Positions 28,635 through 40,995 of a DNA stretch of 64,000 nucleotides are shown here, piece after piece; the stretch's first letter is position 1; the number at the start of each line of letters is the position of its first letter. The translations under genes and the position numbers were made by a program. Under the pieces are notes generated by a model, which saw only the letters and a list, made by a program, of their open reading frames with translations, made no database searches and was not told the origin of the DNA. The DNA lies in NCBI GenBank assembly GCA_011090425.1, contig PHGD01000009.1, forward strand, positions 27,571 through 91,570, written 5' to 3'. This stretch comes from Nitrospira sp. LK70. GTDB taxonomy: Bacteria > Nitrospirota > Nitrospiria > Nitrospirales > Nitrospiraceae.

Positions 28635-29864
28635 ATGGCTGAATCGATTCGCTTTGCGACCACACTGAAACGTTGGGTGCTGGGGTTGTCAGCTGCCTGT
28701 CTCCTTGCGTTGGGAGGGTATGCACTCTTGGCGAAGTCAGGTGAGAATCCGTCGCGTGCCGGTCAGGCATCAGGAGGATCACGCGCATTTCCGGTGGTGG
28801 TGGCAGCGGTAAAAACAGGCGACATCGGTATCTATCTCAACGGACTCGGGTCGGTTGTGCCGTTGAATACCGTCAATGTGAGGAGCCGGGTCGATGGGCA
28901 ACTCATGAAGGTGCTGTTTCAGGAAGGACAGATCGTTCGGAAGGGCGACCTCTTGGCGGAGATCGACCCCCGACCGTTCGAAGTGCAATTGCTCCAGGCT
29001 GAGGGACAGATGGCTCGCGACCTGGCGCAATTGACCAATGCGCGGCTGGACTGGCAACGATATAAGGGATTGTATGAACAAGGATACGTTCCCAAGCAAC
29101 AACTGGATACTCAGGATGCCATGGTGCGTCAGTTGGAAGGGATCGTAAAGGCCGACCAAAGCCAGATCGACAATGCCAAATTGCAACTGAGCTATAGCCG
29201 CATCACCGCATCCATCAGCGGGCGGGTGGGCTTGCGTCTGGTGGATCCCGGCAACATGGTCCACGCCAACGACAACAATGGCCTGCTGGTCATCACACAG
29301 CTCATGCCGATCGGGGTCGTCTTTGCCATTCCGGAGGATAATTTGCCTGGAGTTTTGGAACGACTCAAAGCGGGCGAACAACTGACTGTCGACGCGTTCG
29401 ACCGGGAGCAGAAGAAGAAACTGGCCACCGGCGTTCTCCTGACGGTCGACAACCAGATCGATCCGAACACCGGCACCGTACGACTCAAGGCGGTATTTTC
29501 GAACGAGGACGGCGCCTTGTTCCCGAATCAGTTTGTCAACGCTCGCCTGTTGTTGGAAGTGAAACATGGCGTCACGATCGTGCCATCCGTCGCCGTTCAA
29601 CGGGGAGCAAGAGGCACCTTTGTCTATGTCGTGAATAACGACTGGACAGTGGCTGTACGGACCGTTGCGGTCGGTGCATCTCAAGGCGAGGACGCATCGA
29701 TTACCTCCGGTCTCTCGCCCGATGAATTGGTTGTGGTGGACGGCACCGAAAAACTCCGCGAAGGCAGCAAGGTCGAAGTGCGGAACCAGAACGGGCAGCC
29801 TGTCAAAGGCCCCGACGCCCTGCCATCCGGATCCGAGATGCCGCAGCAAGGCGCCGGATCGTGA
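28635..29864 (+). CDS. RND efflux periplasmic adaptor (MdtA-like)
   Basis: A 409-residue membrane fusion protein with one N-terminal helix ([18 protein letters not shown]), a split lipoyl/barrel-sandwich domain ([20 protein letters not shown]), a helical hairpin and beta-barrel domains ending [20 protein letters not shown]. It joins an inner-membrane RND pump to an outer-membrane channel. Its stop overlaps the start of the first pump gene by four bases. No TolC-type gene is in this operon; the one at 51273 belongs to a separate locus. Confidence 0.9.
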   Translation: MAESIRFATTLKRWVLGLSAACLLALGGYALLAKSGENPSRAGQASGGSRAFPVVVAAVKTGDIGIYLNGLGSVVPLNTVNVRSRVDGQLMKVLFQEGQIVRKGDLLAEIDPRPFEVQLLQAEGQMARDLAQLTNARLDWQRYKGLYEQGYVPKQQLDTQDAMVRQLEGIVKADQSQIDNAKLQLSYSRITASISGRVGLRLVDPGNMVHANDNNGLLVITQLMPIGVVFAIPEDNLPGVLERLKAGEQLTVDAFDREQKKKLATGVLLTVDNQIDPNTGTVRLKAVFSNEDGALFPNQFVNARLLLEVKHGVTIVPSVAVQRGARGTFVYVVNNDWTVAVRTVAVGASQGEDASITSGLSPDELVVVDGTEKLREGSKVEVRNQNGQPVKGPDALPSGSEMPQQGAGS

Positions 29865-32800
29865 ATCCGTCCCGGCTCTTCATCATGCGGCCTGTGGCGA
29901 CCGCCTTATCGATGGTTGCCATTCTCCTGGCTGGAGTGCTCGCCTATCGTCAGCTGTCGGTTTCGGCCCTTCCCCAGATCGATTACCCCACGATACAGGT
30001 GTCGACCTTTTATCCGGGTGCCAGCCCTGACGTCATGGCATCGTCTGTGACCGCCCCGCTTGAACGACAGTTCGGGCAGATGCCTGGTCTGAGTCAGATG
30101 ACCTCAACAAGTTCGAACGGCTGTTCGGTGGTGACGCTGCAATTCAGTCTCGATCTGAGCTTAGACGTAGCTGAGCAACAGGTGCAGGCAGGGATCAATG
30201 CCGCCTCCACATTCCTCCCGCGTGATCTTCCGAACCCGCCGATTTATAATAAGGTCAATCCGGCCGATGCGCCGATCCTGACCCTGGCGCTGACGTCAAG
30301 TACGTTGCCGTTGCCTCAGGTCCAGGACCTGGCCGAAACCCGGCTCGCCCAGAAAATATCCCAGCTCTCCGGCGTGGGGCTCGTCAGCATCAGCGGTGGC
30401 CAGCGACCGGCCGTGCGTATCCGGGCGAATCCCCGAGCCCTGTCGGCCTACGGACTGACGTTGGAGGATCTGCGCATGACCGTGGCTGCAGCCAACGTCA
30501 ATCAGGCCAAAGGCTCATTCCACGGACCGCGGAGAGCCTCCATCATCAACGCGACCGATCAGTTGCTGTCGAGCCGCGAGTACCGGCCGCTGATCGTCGT
30601 CTACCGCAACGGCGCGCCGGTCCACTTATCAGACGTTGCCGACGTCGCCGACGACGTGGAAAACGTCAGGCTGGCGGCCTGGATGAATGAGACGCCGGCC
30701 GTCCTCGTCAGTATCCAACGGCAACCGGGAGCCAATGTCATTGAAGTGGCGGACCGCATCAAGAAGATCCTGCCGCAACTTCAGAGCGCGTTGCCGTCCT
30801 CCGTGCAGGTTACGATGTTGACCGATAGGACCACCTCTATCCGGGCATCCGTCCGCGACGTGCAGTTCGAGCTCATGCTTGCCGTTGCCCTCGTGATCAT
30901 GGTCATTTTTCTTTTTCTTCGCACCCTGTCGGCTACGGCCATCCCTGCCGTGGCGGTTCCATTGTCGCTTGTGGGCACCTTCGGTGCGATGTACCTGATG
31001 GGGTTCAGCCTCAACAACCTGACCTTGATGGCGCTCACGATTTCGACCGGTTTCGTCGTTGACGACGCCATCGTCATGATCGAAAACATCTCGCGATACA
31101 TTGAGCGAGGTGAGTCACCGTTTCAGGCAGCGCTCAAAGGATCGGAACAGATTGCGTTCACGATTCTCTCACTGTCCATCTCGCTCATCGCGGTGTTGAT
31201 CCCGCTTCTATTCATGGGCGATGTGGTGGGACGCTTGTTTAGAGAATTTGCCGTCACGCTGAGTATCACGATCCTGATTTCGGCCGTCGTCTCGCTCACG
31301 GTGACACCGATGATGTGTGCCCGATTGCTGCGCCACCGCCGTGCGGCGGAACAGGGAGCCTTCTACCGCCGGACGCAACGGGTGTTCGATCGCACCATCG
31401 AAGCCTACGGGAGGACGCTCCGATGGGTACTGAACCATCAGTCCGCCACGCTGGCAGTGGCGGTCGGGATGCTCCTGGTCACGATCGTGCTGTATATCGT
31501 CGTTCCCAAGGGCTTCTTCCCTGTGCAGGACACGGGGGCTATCCTGGGCATTTCCGAAGCGGCCCAGTCGATCTCATTCACCGCCATGGCCGAACGCCAG
31601 CAGGCGCTGGCCCGCGCCGTCCTTACCGATCCGGCCGTGGCCGGCCTGTCTTCCTTCATCGGTGTGGATGGGATCAACACGACGCTCAACAGCGGACGGA
31701 TCCAGATCAACCTGAAGCCCTTTGCTGAGCGTAAGATCAGCGTGCAGGACGTGATTGTTCGATTACAAGATCATGTAGGGAAAGTGGACGGCATCACCTT
31801 GTTCCTGCAGCCGATGCAGGATCTGACCGTCGAAGATCGTGTCAGCCGGACCCAATATCAATATACGTTGGAAGACGCGGATCCGGAGGAATTGAATCGA
31901 TGGGCTCCCACGCTGGTCGAGGCGCTGCAGGCCTTGCCGGAATTGCGCGACGTGGGCAGCGACCAACAGGACAAGGGGCTCGCGTCCCTCTTGGTCATCG
32001 ATCGCAGTACCGCCTCTCGGCTCGGCATCACCCCTCAACTGATCGTCGACACCCTCTATGACGCGTTCGGGCAACGACAGGTCTCCACAATGTTCACCCA
32101 GCTGAACCAGTATCGCGTCGTGCTCGAAGTGATGCCGGAATTCCAGAACGGCCCGCAGGCTCTCCAGTTTCTCGACATCCGGTCGTGGACCGGAGGGCAG
32201 GTTCCGCTGAACGTGTTTACCCAGTTCTCCGAAACGACAGCCCCGCTGGCGATCAGCCGTCAGGGGCAGTTTCCCGCCGTCACTCTGTCATTCAATCTGG
32301 CCCCAGGAGCCTCTCTCGGTGACGCCATGACGGCAATCGAACGAGCGACGCAAGTGATCGGGATGCCGGCCAGCATCCGGGGGAGTTTTCAAGGCACCGC
32401 CCAGGCGTTCCAATCATCATTGGCGAATGAAACATGGCTGATACTCGCGGCGCTCGTCACCGTCTACATTGTGCTCGGGATTCTGTACGAGAGCTACATT
32501 CACCCGCTGACGATTCTGTCCACGCTGCCATCGGCGGGGGTCGGCGCACTGTTGGCGTTGATGCTCTTCCAAATCGAATTCAGTGTGATCGCGCTGATCG
32601 GGATCATTCTCTTGATCGGGATCGTGAAAAAGAACGCGATCATGATGATCGACTTTGCGCTCGACGCGGAACGCAAAGAAGGAAAACCGCCGGTAGAGGC
32701 GATCTACGAGGCTTGTCTGTTACGTTTCCGGCCGATCATGATGACGACGATGGCCGCTCTGCTGGGAGCGCTGCCGCTGGCCATCGGTTCCGGAGTCGGA

Positions 32801-32977
32801 TCCGAACTACGGCATCCGCTCGGAATCGCCATCATCGGCGGGCTCGTACTGAGCCAGGCTCTGACGCTGTACACAACGCCGGTCGTCTATCTTGCGTTCG
32901 ACCGGCTGGCGCGCCGTCTCCGTTCGCAGCAGGCTTCGACACTCAGGACGGAAGCGGTGACTCCCGGTACGCGATGA
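29861..32977 (+). CDS. RND efflux pump subunit, MdtB-like
   Basis: A 1038-residue inner-membrane protein of the HAE1/MdtB class, with the start [20 protein letters not shown], twelve expected membrane helices and two large periplasmic loops. The proton-relay helix carries [14 protein letters not shown], with the paired Asp residues. It exports hydrophobic compounds using the proton gradient. The start is a GTG coupled to the adaptor gene. In MdtABC two different RND subunits form one heterotrimer, and the next gene is a second such subunit. Confidence 0.92.
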   Translation: MNPSRLFIMRPVATALSMVAILLAGVLAYRQLSVSALPQIDYPTIQVSTFYPGASPDVMASSVTAPLERQFGQMPGLSQMTSTSSNGCSVVTLQFSLDLSLDVAEQQVQAGINAASTFLPRDLPNPPIYNKVNPADAPILTLALTSSTLPLPQVQDLAETRLAQKISQLSGVGLVSISGGQRPAVRIRANPRALSAYGLTLEDLRMTVAAANVNQAKGSFHGPRRASIINATDQLLSSREYRPLIVVYRNGAPVHLSDVADVADDVENVRLAAWMNETPAVLVSIQRQPGANVIEVADRIKKILPQLQSALPSSVQVTMLTDRTTSIRASVRDVQFELMLAVALVIMVIFLFLRTLSATAIPAVAVPLSLVGTFGAMYLMGFSLNNLTLMALTISTGFVVDDAIVMIENISRYIERGESPFQAALKGSEQIAFTILSLSISLIAVLIPLLFMGDVVGRLFREFAVTLSITILISAVVSLTVTPMMCARLLRHRRAAEQGAFYRRTQRVFDRTIEAYGRTLRWVLNHQSATLAVAVGMLLVTIVLYIVVPKGFFPVQDTGAILGISEAAQSISFTAMAERQQALARAVLTDPAVAGLSSFIGVDGINTTLNSGRIQINLKPFAERKISVQDVIVRLQDHVGKVDGITLFLQPMQDLTVEDRVSRTQYQYTLEDADPEELNRWAPTLVEALQALPELRDVGSDQQDKGLASLLVIDRSTASRLGITPQLIVDTLYDAFGQRQVSTMFTQLNQYRVVLEVMPEFQNGPQALQFLDIRSWTGGQVPLNVFTQFSETTAPLAISRQGQFPAVTLSFNLAPGASLGDAMTAIERATQVIGMPASIRGSFQGTAQAFQSSLANETWLILAALVTVYIVLGILYESYIHPLTILSTLPSAGVGALLALMLFQIEFSVIALIGIILLIGIVKKNAIMMIDFALDAERKEGKPPVEAIYEACLLRFRPIMMTTMAALLGALPLAIGSGVGSELRHPLGIAIIGGLVLSQALTLYTTPVVYLAFDRLARRLRSQQASTLRTEAVTPGTR

Positions 32978-35900
32978 ATATCTCTGCGCCATTCATCCGG
33001 CGCCCGGTGGCCACAACCTTGCTGACCGTCGGCGTGACCCTCATCGGCCTCGTGGCGTTCCGGTTCCTTCCTGTCGCTGCTCTACCGCAGGTGGAGTTCC
33101 CGACGATCAACGTGTCGGCCGGGCTGCCGGGCGCGAGCCCTGAAACGATGGCGACTTCGGTCGCGGCACCGCTTGAACACCAGTTCACGCGTATCGCCGG
33201 CGTAACGGAGATGACCTCCACCAGCATGCTCGGCTCCTCGAATATCACGCTGCAGTTCGAGCTGAGCCGCGATATCGACGGCGCTGCGCGCGATGTTCAA
33301 GCGGCGATCATGGCGGCGCGCAGCGATCTGCCCGCCAACCTCCCGAGCCGGCCTACGTATCGCAAGATCAATCCGGCCGATGCGCCGATTCTCATCCTGT
33401 CCTTGACCTCAGAGATCGTGAGTCGCGGTCGGATGTACGATGTCGCTTCCAGTGTCCTTCAGCAAAAACTGTCGCAGATCGACGGTGTGGGTCAGGTCTA
33501 TGTGGGAGGAGGCTCGCTGCCCGCCGTGCGCGTCGACCTCAACCCGACGGCGCTCCACAAGTACGGGATCGGACTGGGCGACGTCCGCCGGATGTTGAGC
33601 GAAACGAACGTGAATCTCCCCAAAGGTCAGCTCTCCGATGGGAAACGGACATGGGAAATCCGGACGAATGACCAGCTCCACGAGGCCGAAGATTATCTGC
33701 CGCTGATCGTGAGTTATCGCGAAGGGAGAGCCGTGCGACTCTCGGACATCGCCACCGTAGAACACTCGGTCGAGGATCTGCGGACCATGGGTGTGGCGAA
33801 CGGGACGCCGGCGGTGCTCATTATTATCAGCCGACAGCCAGGAGCGAATATTATCGAAACTGTCGACCGAGTGAAGGCCATGCTTCCGCGACTGGAAGCG
33901 TCCATTCCCGGAACGATGACACTCTCGGTCATGGGCGATCGCACGCCGGCCATCCGCGCCTCCTTGCATGACGTCGAACGGACGCTGGCGATCTCTGTGC
34001 TCCTCGTGATCCTGGTGGTGTTCCTGTTTCTCAGAGACGTCCGTGCCACGCTCATTCCCTGTGTAGCCGTCCCCGTCTCGCTGATCAGCACGTTCGGGGT
34101 GATGTATCTCCTCGGGTACAGCCTCGACAACCTGTCACTGATGGCGCTCACGATCGCGACCGGATTTGTGGTAGACGACGCGATCGTCGTCCTGGAAAAC
34201 ATCAGCCGATATCGTGAGCAGGGCATAGCTCCCATGGAGGCAGCTCTGCGTGGTGCGCGGGAAATCACGTTTACCGTCCTGTCGATGACGTTATCGTTGG
34301 TCGCCGTCTTCGTCCCCATCCTCTTCATGGGTGGGATGATGGGTCGGCTGTTCCGAGAATTTGCCGTCACCCTCTCGGTGGCGATTCTCGTTTCGCTCGT
34401 CCTATCGCTCACCACGACGCCCATGATGTGCGCGAGGGTGCTAAGGTCCGACCAGGGACAATCTCACGGGTGGTGCTACCGCCTGAGCGCGCAGTTTTTT
34501 GAAGGGATGCGCGCCGGGTACGCCCGGAGTCTTTCTTGGGTTCTCCGCCATCCGCGCGGAATGCTCGCCTTCACGCTGACCACCATGGCCTTGAGCCTGT
34601 ATCTCTACACTGTCATTCCCAAAGGGTTTTTTCCGCAGCAGGACACCGGTCGCATGTTCGGGTTCATTCAGGCGGCACAAGACATTTCGTTCCAAGCCAT
34701 GCGTGAGAAGCTGACCGAAGTTGTGGACATCATCAAGAGCGATCCAGCAGTAGAAATAGTGACTGGATTCAGCGGCGGAAGCGGTGGCACGAATTCAGGT
34801 CGCATGTACATTACGTTAAAACCGTTTCAGGAGCGGCAGGTCAGCGTGGACCATGTTATCGCGCGTTTGCGTCCCAAGCTGGCCCAGGTGCCTGGCGCGC
34901 CGACGGTGTTGCAGGCGATTCAGGATCTGCGCATCGGGGGTCGGGTAAGTAGCGCGCAATACCAATATACCCTTCAAAGCGTGGACCTCGCCGAGTTGAA
35001 CACATGGGCGCCCAGAGTCGAGCGTCGGCTTCGGACGCTCAACGAAATTGTGGATGTCAATAGCGATCAGCAAGACAAGGGGCTGCAGTCGCTGGTCGTG
35101 TTCGACCGGAGCACCGCTTCTCGACTCGGGCTCAGCCCCCAGCTCATCGACGACACATTGTACGATGCGTTCGGCCAGCGCCAGGTTTCCATCCTGTATA
35201 CGGCGCTGAACCAGTATCACGTCGTGATGGAAGTGGCGCCGCCATACTGGCAGAACCCGTCCACGCTTCAGGAGATCTATGTGCGGTCTCAGACGGGGGG
35301 ACCGGTACCGCTGAGCGCCGTGACGCGGTTTGAACCTACGAACACGCTGCTGCTCGTCAACCATCAGGGACAATTTCCCGGTGTGACGCTGTCGTTCAAC
35401 ATGACACCCGGCGTGTCGCTGGGCGAGGCGGTGGAGGCCATTGAGAGGTCGATGCGGGAGATTGGACTGCCTGCCGGTATTCAGGGCAGTTTTCAGGGGG
35501 CAGCCAGAGCGTTTCAAGCATCCGTCGAGAATCAACCCTTGCTGATCCTTGCCGCGCTCCTGACGGTCTACATTGTGTTGGGCATTTTGTACGAGAGCTA
35601 TATCCATCCGCTGACGATCCTTTCCACACTTCCGTCCGCAGGCGTCGGCGCCTTGCTCGCGCTGCTCCTGTTCAAGACGGAATTGAGCATGATTGCGCTG
35701 ATCGGCATCATTCTGCTCATCGGTATCGTGAAGAAAAACGCCATTATGATGATCGACTTCGCCTTGGATGCCGAGCGGAAGGAAGGCGAACAGCCGGAGC
35801 AGGCGATTTATCGAGCCTGTTTGCTGCGTTTCAGGCCGATTATGATGACGACGATGGCGGCCTTGTTCGGCGCCCTGCCCTTGGCCGTCGGAATGGGTGT

Positions 35901-36051
35901 GGGATCGGAGTTGCGACGTCCACTCGGAATCGCCATCGTGGGCGGCCTGCTCGTCAGCCAGTTGCTCACCCTCTATACGACGCCGGTCGTCTATCTCTAT
36001 CTCGATCGAATGCGCCTGAGCTTCTTGCGAATGTTCCCGTCACGTGCATAG
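32974..36051 (+). CDS. RND efflux pump subunit, MdtC-like
   Basis: A 1025-residue RND protein starting [20 protein letters not shown], with [14 protein letters not shown] in the proton-relay helix. It is clearly paralogous to the upstream pump, with near-identical C-terminal stretches such as [20 protein letters not shown]. The ATG overlaps the upstream stop (ATGA), so the two are made together, fitting a heteromeric MdtBC-type pump. The frame is open further 5', but inside the upstream gene and without family match. Confidence 0.92.
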   Translation: MNISAPFIRRPVATTLLTVGVTLIGLVAFRFLPVAALPQVEFPTINVSAGLPGASPETMATSVAAPLEHQFTRIAGVTEMTSTSMLGSSNITLQFELSRDIDGAARDVQAAIMAARSDLPANLPSRPTYRKINPADAPILILSLTSEIVSRGRMYDVASSVLQQKLSQIDGVGQVYVGGGSLPAVRVDLNPTALHKYGIGLGDVRRMLSETNVNLPKGQLSDGKRTWEIRTNDQLHEAEDYLPLIVSYREGRAVRLSDIATVEHSVEDLRTMGVANGTPAVLIIISRQPGANIIETVDRVKAMLPRLEASIPGTMTLSVMGDRTPAIRASLHDVERTLAISVLLVILVVFLFLRDVRATLIPCVAVPVSLISTFGVMYLLGYSLDNLSLMALTIATGFVVDDAIVVLENISRYREQGIAPMEAALRGAREITFTVLSMTLSLVAVFVPILFMGGMMGRLFREFAVTLSVAILVSLVLSLTTTPMMCARVLRSDQGQSHGWCYRLSAQFFEGMRAGYARSLSWVLRHPRGMLAFTLTTMALSLYLYTVIPKGFFPQQDTGRMFGFIQAAQDISFQAMREKLTEVVDIIKSDPAVEIVTGFSGGSGGTNSGRMYITLKPFQERQVSVDHVIARLRPKLAQVPGAPTVLQAIQDLRIGGRVSSAQYQYTLQSVDLAELNTWAPRVERRLRTLNEIVDVNSDQQDKGLQSLVVFDRSTASRLGLSPQLIDDTLYDAFGQRQVSILYTALNQYHVVMEVAPPYWQNPSTLQEIYVRSQTGGPVPLSAVTRFEPTNTLLLVNHQGQFPGVTLSFNMTPGVSLGEAVEAIERSMREIGLPAGIQGSFQGAARAFQASVENQPLLILAALLTVYIVLGILYESYIHPLTILSTLPSAGVGALLALLLFKTELSMIALIGIILLIGIVKKNAIMMIDFALDAERKEGEQPEQAIYRACLLRFRPIMMTTMAALFGALPLAVGMGVGSELRRPLGIAIVGGLLVSQLLTLYTTPVVYLYLDRMRLSFLRMFPSRA

Positions 36052-36066
36052 CCCGATCGCCTGGAG

Positions 36067-36267
36067 TTACGACAAGCTTTCCAGCAACTCCAGATCCCTT
36101 TTGAGCAATTGATTCACCAGATCTGTCACCGGCTTTCCCTTTCTCTTGGCCAGGCGCTCTAGACGCTTGCGCATAGAAGGGCCTACATAGATGGGTAGGT
36201 TCAGTTCCGCTCCCTTTCGGAAGAACTTGCCTCGAACAGCATTTGAAAAATCGTATTCTCGCTTCAT
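36067..36267 (-). CDS. orphan ribbon-helix-helix antitoxin-like protein
   Basis: A 66-residue protein starting MKREYDFSNAVRGKFFRKGA, then LNLPIYVGPSMRKRLERLAK. This start is typical of small antitoxins paired with BrnT-like or HicA-like toxins, with a CopG/RHH DNA-binding half. No toxin gene is adjacent on either side, so it may be orphaned or act in trans. GGAGAGGA precedes the ATG. Confidence 0.65.
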   Translation of the reverse strand: MKREYDFSNAVRGKFFRKGAELNLPIYVGPSMRKRLERLAKRKGKPVTDLVNQLLKRDLELLESLS

Positions 36268-36405
36268 ATCATCCTCTCCTATAATACCTCCTTTCGTTCT
36301 TTGTCGGTTTGTGCGCAGAAATGATACGAATTGTGGCGCTTATTTCAGGAGATCAATGATTCTGATCTCAGGAGTGATTATCAGGCCACCACGCTCTCGG
36401 CGTTT

Positions 36406-36948
36406 CTACCCTTCACCTGATGATCTTATACCGCTCAGTATTCTCTTGGCTTCAGCGACCGTGATCATGAGACTGAGTGGATCTACCGGCGAAGCCACGA
36501 AACCATGCTGCTCATAGAAACGCTTGGCAGTTTCTGAGAGTGCATGTACTAGAATGGCGCGGATGCCGACGATTTCCGCGGCCTGGGCTGTCCGCAACAC
36601 GGCATCTCGCAGCAATCCGGTGCCGATCCCTTGTCTCTGAAAATTTTGATCGACTGCCAACCTCCCCAACACTATGATTGGCACCGGATCAGGCATGTTG
36701 CGTCTGATTCGTCCTGCTGCCTCCGCATGCGTGACGGCGCCGTTCGCAAGGGCGTAGTACCCCACGACTCGCCGACCGACAGACACCACGTATGTCCGTG
36801 ACGAGCCGCTCGCCTCATTCGCCATGGCGCGCCGCCGAAGCCAGTCGTCGAGTGTCGGCTCGCCGCACATGAACTGCGAGAGATCGTGAGCCGGAGACAG
36901 TTTGTGAGGTAACCCGATGGTAGGCACAGGATCGGTCAGCGATCCCAT
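36406..36948 (-). CDS. GNAT acetyltransferase toxin (TacT/AtaT type)
   Basis: A 180-residue GNAT-fold protein. The acetyl-CoA loop appears as LGRLAVDQNFQRQGIGTGLL at about residues 95-115. The C-terminal segment RFYEQHGFVASP is typical of the toxin subgroup that acetylates aminoacyl-tRNA and blocks translation. The N-terminal SPAHDLSQFMCGEPTLDDWL is also typical. The gene overlaps the DUF1778 antitoxin gene by 13 bases, so the two are translationally coupled. Tyr in the RFYE motif is the usual catalytic residue and is kept. Confidence 0.88.
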   Translation of the reverse strand: MGSLTDPVPTIGLPHKLSPAHDLSQFMCGEPTLDDWLRRRAMANEASGSSRTYVVSVGRRVVGYYALANGAVTHAEAAGRIRRNMPDPVPIIVLGRLAVDQNFQRQGIGTGLLRDAVLRTAQAAEIVGIRAILVHALSETAKRFYEQHGFVASPVDPLSLMITVAEAKRILSGIRSSGEG

Positions 36949-37211
36949 GGTGACTTCGTTTGCAGAAGCCGTTTCAGTTTGGGATTGTTGGTGAGAGGGG
37001 CATCGAGCAACGTGAGGAAACGCGTGAATGCCTCCGGTGACAGCGCAAAATATCGCTGGTCGAGCAGTACGCGCTCAGCTTCCCGACAGGCCGTCTCGAT
37101 CATAAACTCCGACCGGGTCCGCCCCAACGCACCGGCGGCGCGATCGATCAGCCGTTTTTGCTTTTGGCTGGCCCGTAAATTGATGTTCTCCGCCCGTCCT
37201 GTTGTAGCCAT
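36936..37211 (-). CDS. DUF1778 antitoxin (TacA/AtaR type)
   Basis: A 91-residue ribbon-helix-helix antitoxin. The N-terminal DNA-binding part is ENINLRASQKQKRLIDRAAG, with GRTRSEFMIETACREAE completing the fold; the C-terminal FTRFLTLLDAPLTNNPKLKR wraps the GNAT toxin in known complexes. It is the first gene of the pair and likely represses its own promoter, which is visible at 37234-37262. Confidence 0.88.
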   Translation of the reverse strand: MATTGRAENINLRASQKQKRLIDRAAGALGRTRSEFMIETACREAERVLLDQRYFALSPEAFTRFLTLLDAPLTNNPKLKRLLQTKSPWDR

Positions 37212-37233
37212 GTCCTTACCTCACGTGAGAAGA

Positions 37234-37262
37234 AGTATATAGCCATGTGCGCACAATGTAAA
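37234..37262 (-). promoter_or_regulatory. promoter and likely operator of the GNAT/DUF1778 toxin-antitoxin pair
   Basis: On the minus strand a TTTACA -35 box (37257-37262) and a TATACT -10 box (37234-37239) are separated by 17 bases, close to the sigma-70 consensus. The spacer contains the perfect palindrome TGTGCGCACA (37246-37255), a good position for a ribbon-helix-helix operator. The -10 box lies 23 bases before the antitoxin ATG. Confidence 0.65.
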
Positions 37263-37277
37263 CACGCGCGCCCATGG

Positions 37278-37299
37278 CTATGTCTATGTCTATGTCTAT
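37278..37299. repeat. short tandem hexamer CTATGT
   Basis: Three full copies of CTATGT plus a partial fourth lie between the toxin-antitoxin promoter and the groEL terminator. Such tracts can vary in copy number by slippage. Confidence 0.7.
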
Positions 37300-37352
37300 C
37301 TTTCAGACTCAAGGCCATTCTTGCGAATGATGAGAGATGGGTCGAGATCTGC

Positions 37353-37392
37353 GCCAAAAACACAAAGGGCCCGGTGGTTTCCCACCGAGCCC
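37353..37392 (-). terminator. intrinsic terminator after groEL
   Basis: On the minus strand an 11-base-pair G/C-rich stem (37382-37392 with 37367-37377; one G-T pair) closes a GAAA tetraloop and is followed by a T-rich run (37353-37366). It lies about 65 bases after the groEL stop and would end groES-groEL transcription. Confidence 0.85.
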
Positions 37393-37433
37393 TCATGCTT
37401 TTCTCCAAGCTATCCGGCCTGCTCCTTGAAGGG

Positions 37434-37457
37434 GCCTGCCCTGAGCTTGTCGAAGGG
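37434..37457. repeat. CTTCGACAAGCTCAGG-type dispersed repeat
   Basis: The minus strand reads CCTTCGACAAGCTCAGGGCA, a short sequence known from many bacterial genomes as a scattered intergenic repeat, often with nearby inverted CCTT/AAGG partners. Here it abuts the groEL stop codon exactly. Its origin is not explained by any gene. Confidence 0.6.
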
Positions 37458-39122
<1,665 letters not shown>

Positions 39123-39154
39123 TTATGGTTTCCTGGGCTGCTTGCGGCATGAAC

Positions 39155-39454
39155 CTAACTGGTGAAAACCCCGAGAATGTCTTCCTCCTTGAGGATCAAG
39201 CACTCCTCGTCCTCAATCCGAAGCTTACTGCCCGAATACTTGTCGAACAGCACATGATCACCGACCTTGACGTTCTCCACTTTCTTCCCGACTGCTTGAA
39301 CCACCCCACGTTGAGGTTTCTCTTTCGCTGAATCCGGCACATAAATGCCGCCGGCAGTCCGATCCAATTCTTCGGTGTATGTGACAAACACCCGTTCACC
39401 CAAGGGTTGGAAGCCCTTGGCAACATTCTTCTTTTCCTTCTCAGCTGTACCCAT
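39155..39454 (-). CDS. groS: co-chaperonin GroES
   Basis: A 99-residue protein with the GroES fold: FQPLGERVFVTYTEELDRTA, the mobile loop GGIYVPDSAKEKPQRG and the end LILKEEDILGVF. It caps GroEL. The gene heads the groES-groEL operon. No CIRCE element (TTAGCACTC and its inverse) is seen upstream, so HrcA control is unlikely; the rpoH-type gene just upstream suggests sigma-factor control. Confidence 0.95.
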   Translation of the reverse strand: MGTAEKEKKNVAKGFQPLGERVFVTYTEELDRTAGGIYVPDSAKEKPQRGVVQAVGKKVENVKVGDHVLFDKYSGSKLRIEDEECLILKEEDILGVFTS

Positions 39455-39707
39455 AGTAGAACCTCCTCCTGATGAAAGTTAACTCGTTAGGTGTTGATGG
39501 CTGAAAATTAGGCGGAACTCACTTGCAGTCCCGGCAGCCTGTGACTTGGTGGAGATAGGCCTTTGTTCACCTAAGTCAAGAGGGGGGCTCAAGGGATTTT
39601 TATAATGCCCCACGTTCGCGACGCTGCGAGATTTTGCGTTCCCTAACCTATTGAGAAACCAATATTCTTTGAGTATTTGCGCGGCTGGCGGCGGGATGAT
39701 CGGGATA

Positions 39708-40703
39708 TCAGGCCCGCAATCGGTCAAAATCTTTGATGTCTTTTTTAAGATAGTCACGAAGGCGTTTGATGATGCGGGCTTCCAATTGACGGGTTCGCTC
39801 CTTCGTGATGCCGTATTTGTCGCCCAGATCATCGAGGGTCAAAGGGGAGTCGGACAGAATGCGATTTCTCAGAATATCTTCGTCTCGTTCTTCCAGTGTC
39901 TTGATGAACTCGGCGAGCTTTGCCCTGAAGAGGGTCTTGAGCTGATGATCGGCGAGCTGTTCGTCCGCCGGTTCTTGGTGGGACGGCAAGACATCAAGTA
40001 GTGTGCTGTCCTGGTCTTCGCCGATAGGCTGGTCGAGGGACAACTCCCAGTTGCCGAGGCGCTGATCCATTTCGATCACGTCGCGCTCGCGTACGTTCAG
40101 ACGATCCGCGAGCAATTTCGTGTCGGGAGCGAAGCCCTCCCGCTCGAGCTTGGCCTTTTCCTTTTTTAAGTTATAAAATAGTTTTCGCTGATCCTGAGTC
40201 GTCCCGACCTTGACGAGCCGAAAGGTGTGTAGGAGGTAACGGAGGATATAGGCCCTGGACCACCAGGCTGCATAGGCATAGAAGCGCACGTTTTTCGAGG
40301 GATCGAATTTCTTGATGGCTTGCATCAAGCCGACATTCCCTTCTTGAATCAGATCCATGTGGTCGGCGCCGGTGTGGAGATACTCGGCTGCAATCGAGAC
40401 CGACACGCGCAGGTTGGCCATGATGAGTTTAACCGCTGCCTCGCGGCTGCCATGCGTCTGGTACTCCTGGAAAAGCTGAAGCTCTTCCTCTTTTGACAGG
40501 TAGGGGTATCGGCGGACTTCGGCGAGGTATTGCTGTAGGGCCGTGAACGGCACTACCGCGGTCGTGTCCGATCGAGGTACTGTCTCCTGCTCGGGAGCAG
40601 GACTCAGCTCGGCGCTGATAGGAAGCTCATGTGGGTCGGTCTGAGAGGGTTCTCCATCTTCAGGCTCCTCCAGCTGCAGGTTTGTCTCGTCGAGGATGGA
40701 CAT
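39708..40703 (-). CDS. rpoH: RpoH-type (sigma-32) RNA polymerase sigma factor
   Basis: A 331-residue sigma-70 family protein. An acidic 60-residue N-terminal tail precedes region 2 (LIQEGNVGLMQAIKKFDPSK, then YAAWWSRAYILRYLL), an RpoH-box-like TTQDQRKLFYNLKKEKAKLE, region 3, and region 4 (LTLDDLGDKYGITKERTRQL). The RpoH-box pattern and the size favour the heat-shock class over RpoD or RpoS. It lies 253 bases upstream of groES on the same strand. The acidic extension is longer than in E. coli RpoH. Confidence 0.85.
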   Translation of the reverse strand: MSILDETNLQLEEPEDGEPSQTDPHELPISAELSPAPEQETVPRSDTTAVVPFTALQQYLAEVRRYPYLSKEEELQLFQEYQTHGSREAAVKLIMANLRVSVSIAAEYLHTGADHMDLIQEGNVGLMQAIKKFDPSKNVRFYAYAAWWSRAYILRYLLHTFRLVKVGTTQDQRKLFYNLKKEKAKLEREGFAPDTKLLADRLNVRERDVIEMDQRLGNWELSLDQPIGEDQDSTLLDVLPSHQEPADEQLADHQLKTLFRAKLAEFIKTLEERDEDILRNRILSDSPLTLDDLGDKYGITKERTRQLEARIIKRLRDYLKKDIKDFDRLRA

Positions 40704-40995
40704 ACAGACGGCAGACTACACCAGATTCCTAGGTCGCAACAATGCTGAAAGCGGCCCGAGCCATTTGTGCGACGGCAAAGACGGCGAAAAGCAAACACTT
40801 CGCTCGCCTATCTAATCGGTATGTTCAGACTTGAGGCCTCTCCTTCTGAGTAGGGTCAAGGAGATTTCGTTTGTCGTTTGGTTTATATTTTGATTGACAG
40901 TCGAGACTGAAACCAGGTTATGTGTCACGCATCTAGCTGCTAAATCTTCGATGTTTAATGGTAAATTGTCGTACCGTGCCCGGTAGGACTTAGAC

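Noticed and set aside
32434..32973. 540-base 5' extension of the second RND pump frame
   Set aside because: It lies inside the first pump gene, has no RND similarity and no ribosome site; the ATG at 32974 gives the correct family start.
39455..39707. search for a CIRCE operator before groES
   Set aside because: No TTAGCACTC or GAGTGCTAA half-site was found on either strand.
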